DNA of 64,000 nt from Prinsepia uniflora (lineage: Eukaryota > Streptophyta > Magnoliopsida > Rosales > Rosaceae), in NCBI GenBank assembly GCA_032719365.1, contig CM064876.1, positions 60,197,864-60,261,863 of the forward strand, written 5' to 3'. Shown here one piece after another: positions 43,614 through 54,208 of this stretch. Under the pieces are notes generated by a model, which saw nothing but the letters and a program-made list of their open reading frames with translations, did not search any database and was not told where the DNA came from. Position 1 is the stretch's first letter. Every line of letters starts with the position of its first letter. A program made the position numbers and the translations under genes.

Positions 43614-44687
43614 ATGGTTTTGATTCCCGGTTTGCCTGATGATATAGCTTTTGATTGCCTTGTTCGTGTCAAATATGATCAATTGTCGACCGTCGTATCA
43701 GTTTGCAAAGCTTGGAAGGCGGAGGTTGGGCTGCCGGAGTTTCAATTGCTGAGGAAGACAGGTGGCCATGGACAAAAGCTCATTGTGATGGTTCAAGCAC
43801 TTTTTGCGTCCAACCATGGTGCTGTTGCGGGTGTGTTCAAGTGTTCGGAAAGCCCGGTTTACCGGCTCACAGTTTGTGAACCGGATTCATCTAATTGGTC
43901 CGAGTTGCCACCGCTTGCTGATTTTTCCAGTGGGCTTCCCATGTTTTGCCAACTGGGAGCGGTTGGCTTGGATTTGGTGGTGATTGGCGGTTGGGATCCG
44001 ATGACGTGGACGATTTCAAATTCTGTGTTTATCTACAGCTTTGCTTCTGCCACATGGCGAAGAGGGGTAGATATGCCGGGTGGACCTCGACTTTTCTTTG
44101 GATGTGCGTCGGATTCTGATCGGATGGTGTTTGTTGCTGGTGGACATGACGATGAAAAGAATGCACTGAGATCAACAATGATATACAATGTGGCAAATGA
44201 CGAGTGGATTATGTTGCCTGACATGGCAAGAGAGCATGACGAGTGTAAGGCGATTTTCCAACGAGGCAAGTTCCAAGTCATTGGTGGATATTGTACTGAA
44301 ATGCAAGGCCGATTTGAGAAAACCTCTGAAACGTTCAATATCTCAATCTGGCAATGGGAACAAGTACAAGAGGATTTCTTACATGCCGACATGTGTCCAC
44401 GGATGTGCGTGGATGGTGATGACGAGACAATGTACTTGTGTCGCAGTGGTGGCGTGGTGAAGCAAGAATACGACACGTGGAAATTCGTGGCGAAGCTGCC
44501 ACCTCAAGTGCGTAACCCTGACTGTGTGACAGCGTGGCAGAGTAAGCTACTAGTGATTGGGTGTGCAGGCTTCGGTGAGCCCCGCATGGCTTACTCATTA
44601 CATTTGAAAAATTACACGTGGACAAAGCTAGAGACCCCTCACAAGTACTCCGGCCATGTTCAATCAAGTTGTTATTTGGAGATATAA
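43614..44687 (+). CDS. F-box/kelch-repeat protein, KMD (KISS ME DEADLY) family
   Basis: This intronless 357-residue frame is complete from ATG to TAA. Residues 4-40 form the F-box (LPDDIAFDCLVRV, then VSVCKAWKAEV), which would bind a SKP1-like adaptor in an SCF ubiquitin ligase. Residues about 95-350 form a kelch beta-propeller, with glycine doublets in LVVIGGWDP (121-129), VFVAGGHDDEKNA (172-184) and FQVIGGYCTEMQG (220-232), and tryptophans one blade-length later. The C-terminus YSGHVQSSCYLEI closely resembles the KMD family tail. Arabidopsis KMD proteins (At1g15670 and At1g80440 group) target type-B response regulators in cytokinin signalling and phenylalanine ammonia-lyase; that role is transferred by family. 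Length and lack of introns fit the family. There are no internal stops or frameshifts. Antisense frames such as 44033-44476 are shadows. It is the only convincing host gene here. Confidence 0.95.
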   Translation: MVLIPGLPDDIAFDCLVRVKYDQLSTVVSVCKAWKAEVGLPEFQLLRKTGGHGQKLIVMVQALFASNHGAVAGVFKCSESPVYRLTVCEPDSSNWSELPPLADFSSGLPMFCQLGAVGLDLVVIGGWDPMTWTISNSVFIYSFASATWRRGVDMPGGPRLFFGCASDSDRMVFVAGGHDDEKNALRSTMIYNVANDEWIMLPDMAREHDECKAIFQRGKFQVIGGYCTEMQGRFEKTSETFNISIWQWEQVQEDFLHADMCPRMCVDGDDETMYLCRSGGVVKQEYDTWKFVAKLPPQVRNPDCVTAWQSKLLVIGCAGFGEPRMAYSLHLKNYTWTKLETPHKYSGHVQSSCYLEI

Positions 44688-46043
44688 ATTTTGGGGCACT
44701 ACTTGTACATTAAGCTCAAAACATATGTATCAGTGACTACATTTTGGAACACTACTTTTTATTTGGTACTCATTTTTGTAAAATTTCATCTGCCAAATGG
44801 AACAAGGATTTTAGGGTTAGTCTTTTTTCATAGAGGCTTAAATGAGTATTTTATTGTTTTAAAAATAAGAAAACAATGTATATTATTTTAGTTATAAATA
44901 TAAACAAAATACCACAAAAATAATAATAATAATTATTATTATTTTATACCTCCGATTCATGTTTCCGTCGATATTTTCATATATGGTTGCATCCCGTCAA
45001 TCCCATTTATGTATCATTGCCCATTGATTGATTGATTAAAGTCTAAATGAAAGCACAAATTCAAGAGTGTCGTATGTACATTGGACTTCAACTTGTTTAT
45101 AAGACGACTCTAAAGCAACGTAATGTTTGGTTTGCTGGAATTAATTCATCCTTTGTGCACGATGCTTCTCTTCTCTACATTTAAGGGAAAGAAAAAATCA
45201 TCAGGGACCACAGAGGAAGTAGACGTTCCATTCGGTGCACAAGCCTTTTGGGTATAATTCCAAGAATCTCCAGAACATGTATCTCCCCGTGGTTTTTTTT
45301 TTTGGAGCAAAAGTCAAAGTGATTAAAGTCGGCACAAAACTGCGCTTAAACAACGTAATGTTTAGTCTGTGGGAAGAGAATGGAATGAAGTGTCAATTAA
45401 GAACAAAAATGGTGTATTGTTTTTTTCCTACCCTGAATATGCATATATCCAGTCAAACTTGGATGAGTGCAATCAAAATTCAACCTTATTGCATTTCTTT
45501 TTTCTTTACCTAATGTTGTATGATAAATATTGAAACATTAACCATTAAATTTGGAATATAACCAAGTACGAATACTATTATTTCAGACACATGGTAATAC
45601 CCTTAAACGAAGTTTGATTGCATTGTAAATTATACCACTAGGTTTGTAAGGTCGAGAGGATGAACTTTCATGTTGGCCAGAATTCGAGGAAACATGTCGG
45701 TGGCCTTCCTACGAGTGGGCTTCACATGCCTGTAAATACAGCCGCACGCGTAGTCACCTGGTGCCTCCAACTGGGTCGACCCTGTTCTCTATAATCGAGG
45801 CTCATCCTAGTAACCCCAACCCAGTCCCATTCTCACATTTCTCGACCAATCTTCATATATTTTATGGCGAAATGCAACTACTCAGTGCTAGGAACTTGAT
45901 TCTACATTGAATTCCATAAAACATGGTCTGGTTTATTTGGAAACACGACCAAAATGTTCTAGCTCATTCGACGAGCTTCAGTGATCAACCATCATGAGTC
46001 CCTCATCTCTTGAAATAGCCTCAATAAACTCGTAGGATTGGAA
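44688..46043. other. 3' flank of the F-box gene, no further gene
   Basis: AT-rich sequence with a (TAA/TTA)n run at about 44920-44945. No frame of interest. From about 45640 the composition changes to GC-richer text (GTCGAGAGGATGAAC, CCGCACGCGTAGTCACC). This may be the inner part of the minus-strand LTR whose start is at 63657, split off by LARD2; I could not align it convincingly. Confidence 0.4.
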
Positions 46044-48257
46044 AGAAATGTAACGAACTGTCCCGAATATCGGGATTAAATATTAATTATTTATGGATTT
46101 AGAATGGCTAATCGGGGATTAGTCGAGAATTATCAGACTTTCAGGGCGAAATTACGATTTTGCCCCTAAATGAGGGCAAAAAGTTAACTTTTTACCCGGA
46201 AGGTCCGATGCACGAGGATCAATGACCGTGGTGTAGATCAGGACATTACGAGTCCGTAAACAGGTGGCATGCCGAAATCGGACGTTCGACGGGAAAGTTA
46301 TGATTCACGAAAGGTTCGAGGCACTATTGCACATTTTACGAGACATATGGACTTTTTTCATTAAGTGGGCCCAGATATTTTTATCAGGCCCAATGGATGA
46401 GTGACAAGTGTCACCTATCCATTGCTTCCCTTAAATAGATACATGCATCTTGTAACGACCCGTTCCAGAAACCGGGATTAGATTAGCGGTTAAGGACGAA
46501 TTAGTGAAGTGAATCGGTGATTAGTTGGGTGCTTTGGGACGGACGATGCGAAATGACGATTTTGTCCTTGGAATGGGCAAACTATTGACTTTTAGTTCGG
46601 GCCATCAAACGGACTTTAGCTAATGACTATGATGTATTTCAGGACGTCACGAGTCCATAGACAGGTAGCACGTTCGATTCCGACGTTCGAAGAAAAAGTT
46701 ATGAGGTTCGTAAGTCGAGGGACAATTTGGTAATTTTCCATGTAGGGGCAATTTGGTCATTTGGTTGCATTGGGATATGTGCCACTAGGATTGTGACACT
46801 TGGCTTGCCTTAGGATGGTGTCCACAGAGATTGGGATAGCTGGCCCTCTCTAGATGGTTGTGGAAGCTGGGACAACTATTTCACGATTTTAAATTTGGTT
46901 GCACGGGTCTGAGACAAAACAGAGAAGAATTGAGGGGTGGTGAGTGAGTGATCGTGAATCCCTTTCCCTCAAACACTGACCTGTGAAGTGTGAATGAATG
47001 TGAAAGAGAATGATGAGGTGGTCCTGGTGGTGGTGCTGCTACGAGAACCGTCGTGGACAGTGGCAATAAGACCGTGGAAAACAGAGAGTTAGGAGTGACC
47101 TTGGATCCAATATCCTCAAATCCTCATCAATTGCCTATGACTTGTGAAGGGAAGTTGGAGAGGGAGTTGAGTGGGTGCTGGTGGTGGCCACGACGAGGCA
47201 CGACAGTTCAGGTAAGACTGGATTCCCGTGAAAGTTCTGTTTTGATTTTAAAATGGAAAATCGATTGGGACCAGAACCACGACCAACGGTAGCCAGAATC
47301 ACATGAATAGAGAGGAGGAAGAACTGGATTCGATCCTTGGTTTGGAAGGTACTTTCTAGTGCTCATTTTCCTATTTGGGCATTATAGATCGACTAGAAAT
47401 AGAGAGACAACATTAATGGTGGAAAGAAGAGTAAAAATGGACTAAAAATGGACAAATACCTTGAATGCCGGTTCAACTGGACCGAACTGGTCTGGACTGG
47501 GTTCATCGGGAGGTTGAAGATGAACAGTGAAGGCGCATGACATGTCTTTTGAGGAAGTTTTCAACACGACTTTTTATCGTATCGATGCAGCAAACATTTT
47601 GGGACTGGTTTCGAGTCAATCGGACATCGTTTAGATATGTTTCGAGATGTCCGAAGGTTTAGGATCAAGTTTAAAAATTGTTAAAAATTTCGGGAAACTT
47701 ACGGGGATTTAGTAGAAGCATTATGAAGTAGTTAGTGACCTTAGTATGTGATATGGACAGGTTCGGGAAGTCCGATGATAGTGGATTAGCTGGGAACGGA
47801 GTATTGCACGAGTATCGAGGCAACAACGGGAATGGTCTGTGAGTGGACTTTGCTTTCTAACTTATGATGCATGCATAAATGTTTTTATATGTTTTCTATA
47901 TGGGATTCTATGACTATGATGATGATACCTATGATTTATGATTTGCACGTATGCCGAGGAATTTTACGTAATTGTACGTTTTACAAGATTCTGTCTTATG
48001 TTGTGATTTAATATGATTTCAATGATTTACTTTTGGGATTTGAATTATGATTTGAATTCAAGGATTTACACATGAATTTTGGGAAGTGATTTTGGGTTTG
48101 AGGCCCTGTTTCTAAATGTGAATCTAGTTTCTAATGATTTCGGATTTCGATTTTCATGTGACTTCTGGATTTGAAAACGGGATTTCAAATGATGATTTCG
48201 GATTTGGTTTGGATTTTGGATTTCGATGGATTTATGGATTTTCTACGATTTTCACTT

Positions 48258-48344
48258 GGTTTTGGGTTTAAAGACCCGTTGCTATTGGTTTTGGGTTTAA
48301 AGACCCGTTGCTATTGGTTTTGGGTTTAAAGACCCGTTGCTATT
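48258..48344 (+). repeat. Three 29-bp tandem repeats with GGGTTTAAAGACCC
   Basis: Three identical 29-bp units, each with GGTTTTGGGTTTAAAGACCC followed by GTTGCTATT. A fourth diverged unit follows near 48357. This is a recent local expansion of the family 14-mer. Confidence 0.9.
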
Positions 48345-48445
48345 GTTGGATCTGATTTTGGGTTTAAAGACCCGGTTGATTGATGACGGGGGAGGGCCCT
48401 TGATTGATATGTTTTGAGTTTAAAGACTTGGTTATTGTAATATCT

Positions 48446-51129
48446 TGTAACGACCCGTCCCGGAATTCGGGATTAGATTACGGACTAATCATGATTAGCA
48501 GGGTTAATCGGTGATTAGTTGGGCGAACTCGGACGAACGGTGCAAAATGACCGTTTTGCCCCTGGTCGTGGGCAAAACGTTGACTTTTTATTCGGACGGT
48601 CAAATGGACTTTGACCAATGATCGTGACGTAGTTTGGGACGTCACGAGTTCATAGACAGGCGGCACACATCAATCGGAGTCCGAATGACCGAGTTACGGG
48701 CATGGATGCGTGATGGGCATTTTGGTAATTTTGTGCACAAGGGCAGAATGGTAATTTCACGGGGGCTGCTGCACGGGCACTGTAGCACCGTGAATGGGGA
48801 AACACGATCAGTGCACGGGTGATTTGTTTATGCTTGAAATTGGAACTGATTATGGTCTAAATGGTTATTTAATTGCTAATTGGACTGTGTGTGGGAGACA
48901 TGGCCTTGTGGGACGGTGAGGAGGCGGTTAAAACCATGGCTGGAGGTCTGTTCACGGGAAACAATTCCCAGTCGGACTGAGGGTGTCTCCCACGGGTTGC
49001 TGTCGATTATGAGCCGTTAGTTGGGTGCCTGGTGAGGGTTAGGATCATTCTGGGTCAAGTTCGAAGTGAGGGCAGAGTGATGTTGAAGGGAAATCGAGTT
49101 CGGAGGAAAAATGGAAAATGGAGGGAAAATACTCAGTTTAATTTCTGGGAGGAATTAGACCAAACCAAGGACGGCTTGAGGCTTCTGGGAGGAATTGGAA
49201 CTGAATCCCATCAACTTCGAAGGAAAACCGACGCGGGTTGGATTGGAACTGAGGTTCCAGATTCTGGAAAATCGCAGAGCTGTGGACGATCACTTCCAGG
49301 TAATGTCGTGTCCAATTGATCTTGCATTTCAGTTCCTTAAAGGCCTAGAATCCTTACTGTGAGGTTAATTTGAGTTTGATTGAGAAAACACAGAGTTTGG
49401 GTGATCGACCCGTTTGGGTGATCACGGGTCGTGGGTCTAATTTTGGGACTTTCTTGGTGAATCAGGGACATGGAACTTCGATTAGATAGTTGAAGAATGT
49501 TTTAGAATAAAAAACGGAAGGAATCGAGGTCGAATTGATGGCTATCTAATCGGGTTGGAATCACGGGTATCAGACCCGAATTACAGATAAACGGGCGAGG
49601 ACGGTGACTGTAGCAGTCACTGTAGCAGGCGCGTGGCTTTCACGCGCAGCCACTCACGGCGACGCGTGACGGCGCATGGGCATGAATTCCGAGGTACGGT
49701 CAACACGAATTTTGTCCTATACGTTATAACGAACATTTTAGCGTTGGTTCCATGTCATTCGGATCCCGTTCAGATACTTTTCGGGATGTCCGAAGGTTTT
49801 AAGTCGGGTTTAAAAGTACTTAAAAAAATTTGGGAAAATTACGGGACTTGAATAGGATGTTATTGTGGAGGTTAGTAACCCTCTAATGTGATATGAACAG
49901 GTTCGGGAGTCCCGGTGTTAGTGACGAGGCCCGGGAAGGCCGGTGACACGCGTATCGAGGTGCTCGGTTAAATGGTCTGTGAGTGGACATTGGTTTTGAT
50001 AAATTCTATGCATGCATAACTGTTTCGTGATTGTGGTAATTGCTTTTATATGCTTTGATTTGGATATCGGTGAATTTATGTGGTTTCACGCATTTCGAGG
50101 CGATTTACGGGTTTGCGCGTAAATCGAGATTTTCCGGATTTGCACTGATTTCCATGATTGTGGTTCGGATATGATTTTATGAAACAGTTACGGATTTGAT
50201 AAAGTAAATTCGGGCCAGGGGCCCAGTTGATTTAAGAAATCGGGCCAGGGGCCCAGTTAATTTATATATGTGATTTCGGGTCAGGGACCCTAAAATGGAA
50301 TTGAATAAATGATTTCGGATTTAATAATCAAATAATTGGACTTATGACGGTTTTATGGAAATTCAGGGCAGGGCCCTTGTGATATTTTAGAAATGAATAA
50401 TAAAATGTGTTCCATAAAACCATCTCGATACGAGGATATATATTGGTCTCCTCCAGGTGTCTGGGACACTGGGGAAGTCACGGTGCATTGCCTGCGAGGG
50501 GTCATTGTACGGAGCGGCCAGACCGTATAGTGACTCAAGAGCAAGATTGCTATGATTAGACGTCTGGGACGTCCGACATCTGGGATGTCAGAGATATATG
50601 GACCCGGTGAGACCCCGGGCAGCACGCGTTGCTTAATACCGTGAGATATGACGTCTGGGACGTCAAGCGTCTGGGACGCTAGGCATCTGGGATGCCGGAG
50701 ATGGTAAAGTAATAAACATGTGCCACTGGATTTATGAACTAACTTTTGGATTGATTTTTGGATTGAAACTATGTTTGCGGTTTCCGGGCTAAGGCCCTAA
50801 GGGTTATTTCAAATAAATATTTGATTATTGGTTTTTGATGCATGCATATGTTTTTACTGAGGGGCTTAAATGTCTTATAAAATGTATTTTACGAACTTGT
50901 TTATTTTCGTCCACTCACAGCTTTTGGTTTTTTAATGCCCTTCAGGTTGAGCGCGGATGGGACTGCAGCAGGGGACCGGGACATTGCATGCCTCCTCCAT
51001 CGATCCTTGCGCACTCTGGATGCCCGTAGGGGCAGCGGCGTTGGATTTTCCCTTGTCTGACACTTCGTGTCAGACGGGAGCACGTTACATCCTGTGGTAA
51101 TCCCGGGGGGATTGGGATGGGTCGTGTCA
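48446..51129 (+). repeat. Solo LTR (subfamily f) nested in subfamily e LTR
   Basis: The 2684-bp insert reads TGTAACGACCCGTCCC...GGGTCGTGTCA, with TATCT on the left (48441-48445) and TATCC on the right (51130-51134); the one mismatch fits mutation after insertion. The uninterrupted host text is seen reversed at about 22300 (GGGGGGTATTACAATAAT). It carries the richest dyad array (50212-50696), a 12-bp hairpin (50501-50534) and the pair CTGTGAGTGGAC (49977-49988) / GTCCACTCACAG (50909-50920). Confidence 0.88.
50212..50696 (+). promoter_or_regulatory. Array of covarying short dyads
   Basis: At least ten dyads share a 3-nt AGG or TGG spacer: GGGCC-AGG-GGCCC (50212 and 50242), GGGTC-AGG-GACCC (50278), AGGGC-AGG-GCCCT (50365), GTGTC-TGG-GACAC (50457), GACGTC-TGG-GACGTC (50559 and 50650), GACATC-TGG-GATGTC (50575), AGCGTC-TGG-GACGCT (50666) and GGCATC-TGG-GATGCC (50682). 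Arms differ but remain perfectly complementary. Function unknown. Confidence 0.7.
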
Positions 51130-54100
51130 TATCCCCCGAGGCCTATTTATTGTGTTTTGAGTTTAAAGACTTGTTGATATCCCAGGAAGGCCTGATATGT
51201 TGTTTTGAGTTTAAAGACTAGTTGGAAGGCCTGATATGTGGTTTTGAGTTTAAGGACTCGTTGATATCCCGGGAAGGCCTAATGCACATGTGTTTTGAGT
51301 TTAAAGACTCGGTGCTTGAGATCCAGCAGATTGATTGACTTGTGATTTAATATTGATTTTCCCATGGTTTTCAGCTGTTTTGGGCGGTGGCCCAGATGAT
51401 TTGGATTTGTGGATTTTTGGGACTGAGTTCCTGTACTATGATGTTGATTTATGATTTTGGGCTGAGGCCCTGGATTTGAGAAACGAACTTGAGTAAAGAA
51501 TTGATTTCTGGTTTTCCTAGACGGTTTAGGACTTTGTACATGAAATGGTTTTTATTACCTTGGAAATACAATGGTTTTCAAATGCTGAAAATGAACTGGT
51601 TTTCGAATGCATGCATTGGTTTTACATGGAAGGTATAACTGTCTTTGCTTGTAAATGTTTTCTGAACTTATTATTGATTTTTGTCCACTCACAATCTGTT
51701 ATGTTTTTCGATACCCTCCAGGTTGTGTTGCGGTGCGGGCTGTTGGGAAAGAGAGACAGAGACATCACACACGCGATCCATAGTAATGCTGCGAACTCAT
51801 CTTGGTTTTCGGACAACGTTGACCTAGGATCCCTTGTCTGGCTTGCGTGTTCCACAGAGGTTGAATGGGTGTTTAGCCTTCGTGTCGCACGTGGGTTAGA
51901 CGGGAGCATGACTTATCCCTTAATCCAGGGGGGATTGGGGGTGGGTCGTGTCACATCTGCTCCCCATTCCCTTTCTCATTCATTCGATCATGCCAACTCG
52001 GCACCCCATCAAACCACCACCCCAATCCCTTCCCCGCACCTGGTTTCTATTTGAGAGAGAGGGAATGGCTGAGTAGCTAGGTCTTGGTGAGAGATGGGAC
52101 TGCGACGCCGTGGACGGCGGAAGAGTCGCGGGAAGCAGGTAAACTGGTAATCCTTTATGTTTCAAATTTTGGATTGTGGGATGTGGACATTTTGAATGGG
52201 TCCTGATGATTTGAGAACATTTGTGAGGGTGATACGATCTCGTGGATAGTGAGAACAAGGGCGGAGGACGGTGGAACCGCCTGAACAGGAGCGGGAAACA
52301 AGGTCGTGAGGTTCTTGATCAAACATGTAATCTCCAACGTGTTTTGCATGTTTTTGAATCGATAGATCGATAGGAAATAATGAGACTAGAAGGTAGGAAT
52401 TGGAAAGGATGAAAAAGGATGAAAAAAGAGGGAGTTATGGGGGTGAACAGGTTCTGCCGGTTTGGGTGGACCGAAGTTACAGAACCAGTCTGAACCGGCC
52501 GATCTGCAAGAGGTTGAAGATGAAGTCCCTGGGCGCCTGAGGCCAAGGCGCAACGCCTTTGGGCGGTGCATGGAGGTACGTGCGGCAGTTCTGGTGGATG
52601 TTTTCAACATGTGAAATCATCTATTCGATGTAACGAATATTTTGGGATAAGTTTCGAGTCGATCAGACATCATTTCGATATAGTTCGAGATGTCCGAAGG
52701 TTTAGGATCGAGTTTAAAATATGATAAAAATTCAGGAAAATTACGGGGCTTTAATGAGAGGTTATAGAAGTAGTTAGTAACTATCTAGTATGATTTGGAC
52801 AGATTCGGATATTTCGAGGACGGTGATTTAGTCCGAGGAGGCTTATGACACGCATATCGAGGCGGCAGCGAGGACGGTCTGTGAGTAGAGATTAATTTCT
52901 AAATCACGATGCATGCATAAATATTTTATATGTTATATATATATATATGATTTCTATAAATATGATTGTGGTATCGGTGATTTACATATTTGCACGTATT
53001 TCGAGATGATTTTTGTATTTGCATGTATATCGAGATTTATGGTTTTTAATAATGGTTCAATGGTATGATTTTGGATTTGGAAATATGGAATCGGACTTGA
53101 GACCCATTTGATTTACGAACTATCAGACTTCGAGTCCATTTGATTTAATAAGGCATCGGGTTGGGGGCCCAGTTGGTTTATATGATCGGGCTTGAGGCCC
53201 AAGTGGTTTATGATATCGGGCATGAGTCCCATTGTGGTTTATAAATATGATTTCGAGTTCGGAGACCCTAAATGGACTTGGATTTGAGAAAGTGGATTTC
53301 TGGGTTTACGATGGTTTTATGGGAAACCGGACATAGACCCTTTGAAAGGTTTGAAAGGTTTTGAGATGATTTACGAAATGTTTTTCATATACCATCCTTT
53401 TATCTATGGATTGTCTCCTACAGAGAGAGGCATTGGCCTGGTTGGACCCTGGAGTAATCACAGAGCACTAATTGAGAGGAGTCGCCCCTGTGGGGTACCT
53501 CACTCTCAGGAAGGCATTATGGATTATAACCCTAGGGAGTGTCATTGATCTGCGGACATTGACCTGAGTAGACCCTAGGGAGACTTGGGACTTAAGACCC
53601 CGAGTAGGACGCGTAACTTTGGAAACCGTGACAGTACTGATTGTGACATCGGGGATGTTAGGCATCAGGAATGTCAGGCATCAGGGATGCCGAGGATTGG
53701 TTATATGGTATTTGGTAATCATGAATTATTGGATTTATGAATGATATTTCTGTGTTTAATAAATGGATTTGGGCAGTGGCCCACTTGGATATGGTTTTAT
53801 GGATTTGGTATTCTATGGTTTTGGGCTGAGTTCTCATATATAGGGTTTGGGCTAAGACCCTAATGGTTTATTTAAGCCAATGGTTTGATTACTGGTTTTC
53901 ATATGCATGCATGCTTTTTAGTGAAGGACATAAATGTCTCTTTATGAAATGTGTTTTATTAAACTATTGATTTTCGTCCACTCACAGATTTTAATGGTTT
54001 TAATGCCCTTCAGGTTGATCATGGATGCGGGCTGTAGCAGAGACCGAGATATCGCACTCCTCTACCGATCCTGGTGCGCTATGGAAGCCCTGCACATGCT

Positions 54101-54196
54101 GAGGTTTTGAATGATCCCTTGTTTGACACTTCGTGTCAGACGGGAGCATGCACATCCCGTGATAATCCCGGGGTGATTAGGATGGGTTGTGTTAAG

Positions 54197-54208
54197 TGTT
54201 ATCAGAGA
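54197..54208 (+). other. LARD2 primer-binding site, diverged
   Basis: TGTTATCAGAGA follows the 5' LTR by two bases; it differs from the tRNA-Met site TGGTATCAGAGC at two positions. Confidence 0.65.

Larger units (their letters stand above)
46451..51953 (+). repeat. Solo LTR (subfamily e) in LARD2 5' LTR, itself interrupted
   Basis: It starts TGTAACGACCCGTTCC and ends GGGTGGGTCGTGTCA, with CATCT on both sides (46446-46450 and 51954-51958). The unoccupied site is seen in the 3' LTR as GCATTTGCTCCCC near 57737. Without its insert it is about 2.81 kb. It has GAGTTTAAAGACTC-type motifs and the pair CTGTGAGTGGAC (47837-47848) / GTCCACTCACAA (51683-51694). Confidence 0.9.
46049..54194 (+). repeat. 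5' LTR of LARD2, with nested insertions
   Basis: Outer pieces 46049-46450 and 51959-54194 together make about 2.64 kb. The 3' end reads GGGTTGTGTTA, so the terminal CA has mutated to TA. It carries dyads GGGCTTGAGGCCC and GGCATC-AGG-GATGCC (53677-53691) and the pair CTGTGAGTAGAG (52879-52890, diverged) / GTCCACTCACAG (53976-53987). Frames such as 51545-52054 cross element boundaries and are not genes. Confidence 0.88.

Noticed and set aside
44033..44667. Minus-strand frames opposite the F-box/kelch gene
   Set aside because: They are shadows of a well-supported sense gene.
48258..48344. Three 29-bp direct repeats resembling a tiny CRISPR array
   Set aside because: Units are directly tandem without spacers, in a plant LTR, and match the family 14-mer; CRISPR is not expected in a nuclear plant genome.
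51545..52054. A 169-codon plus-strand frame
   Set aside because: It runs across the boundary between a solo LTR and the LARD2 LTR, so it cannot be an old gene; no motif is visible and the matching LTR copies do not preserve it.
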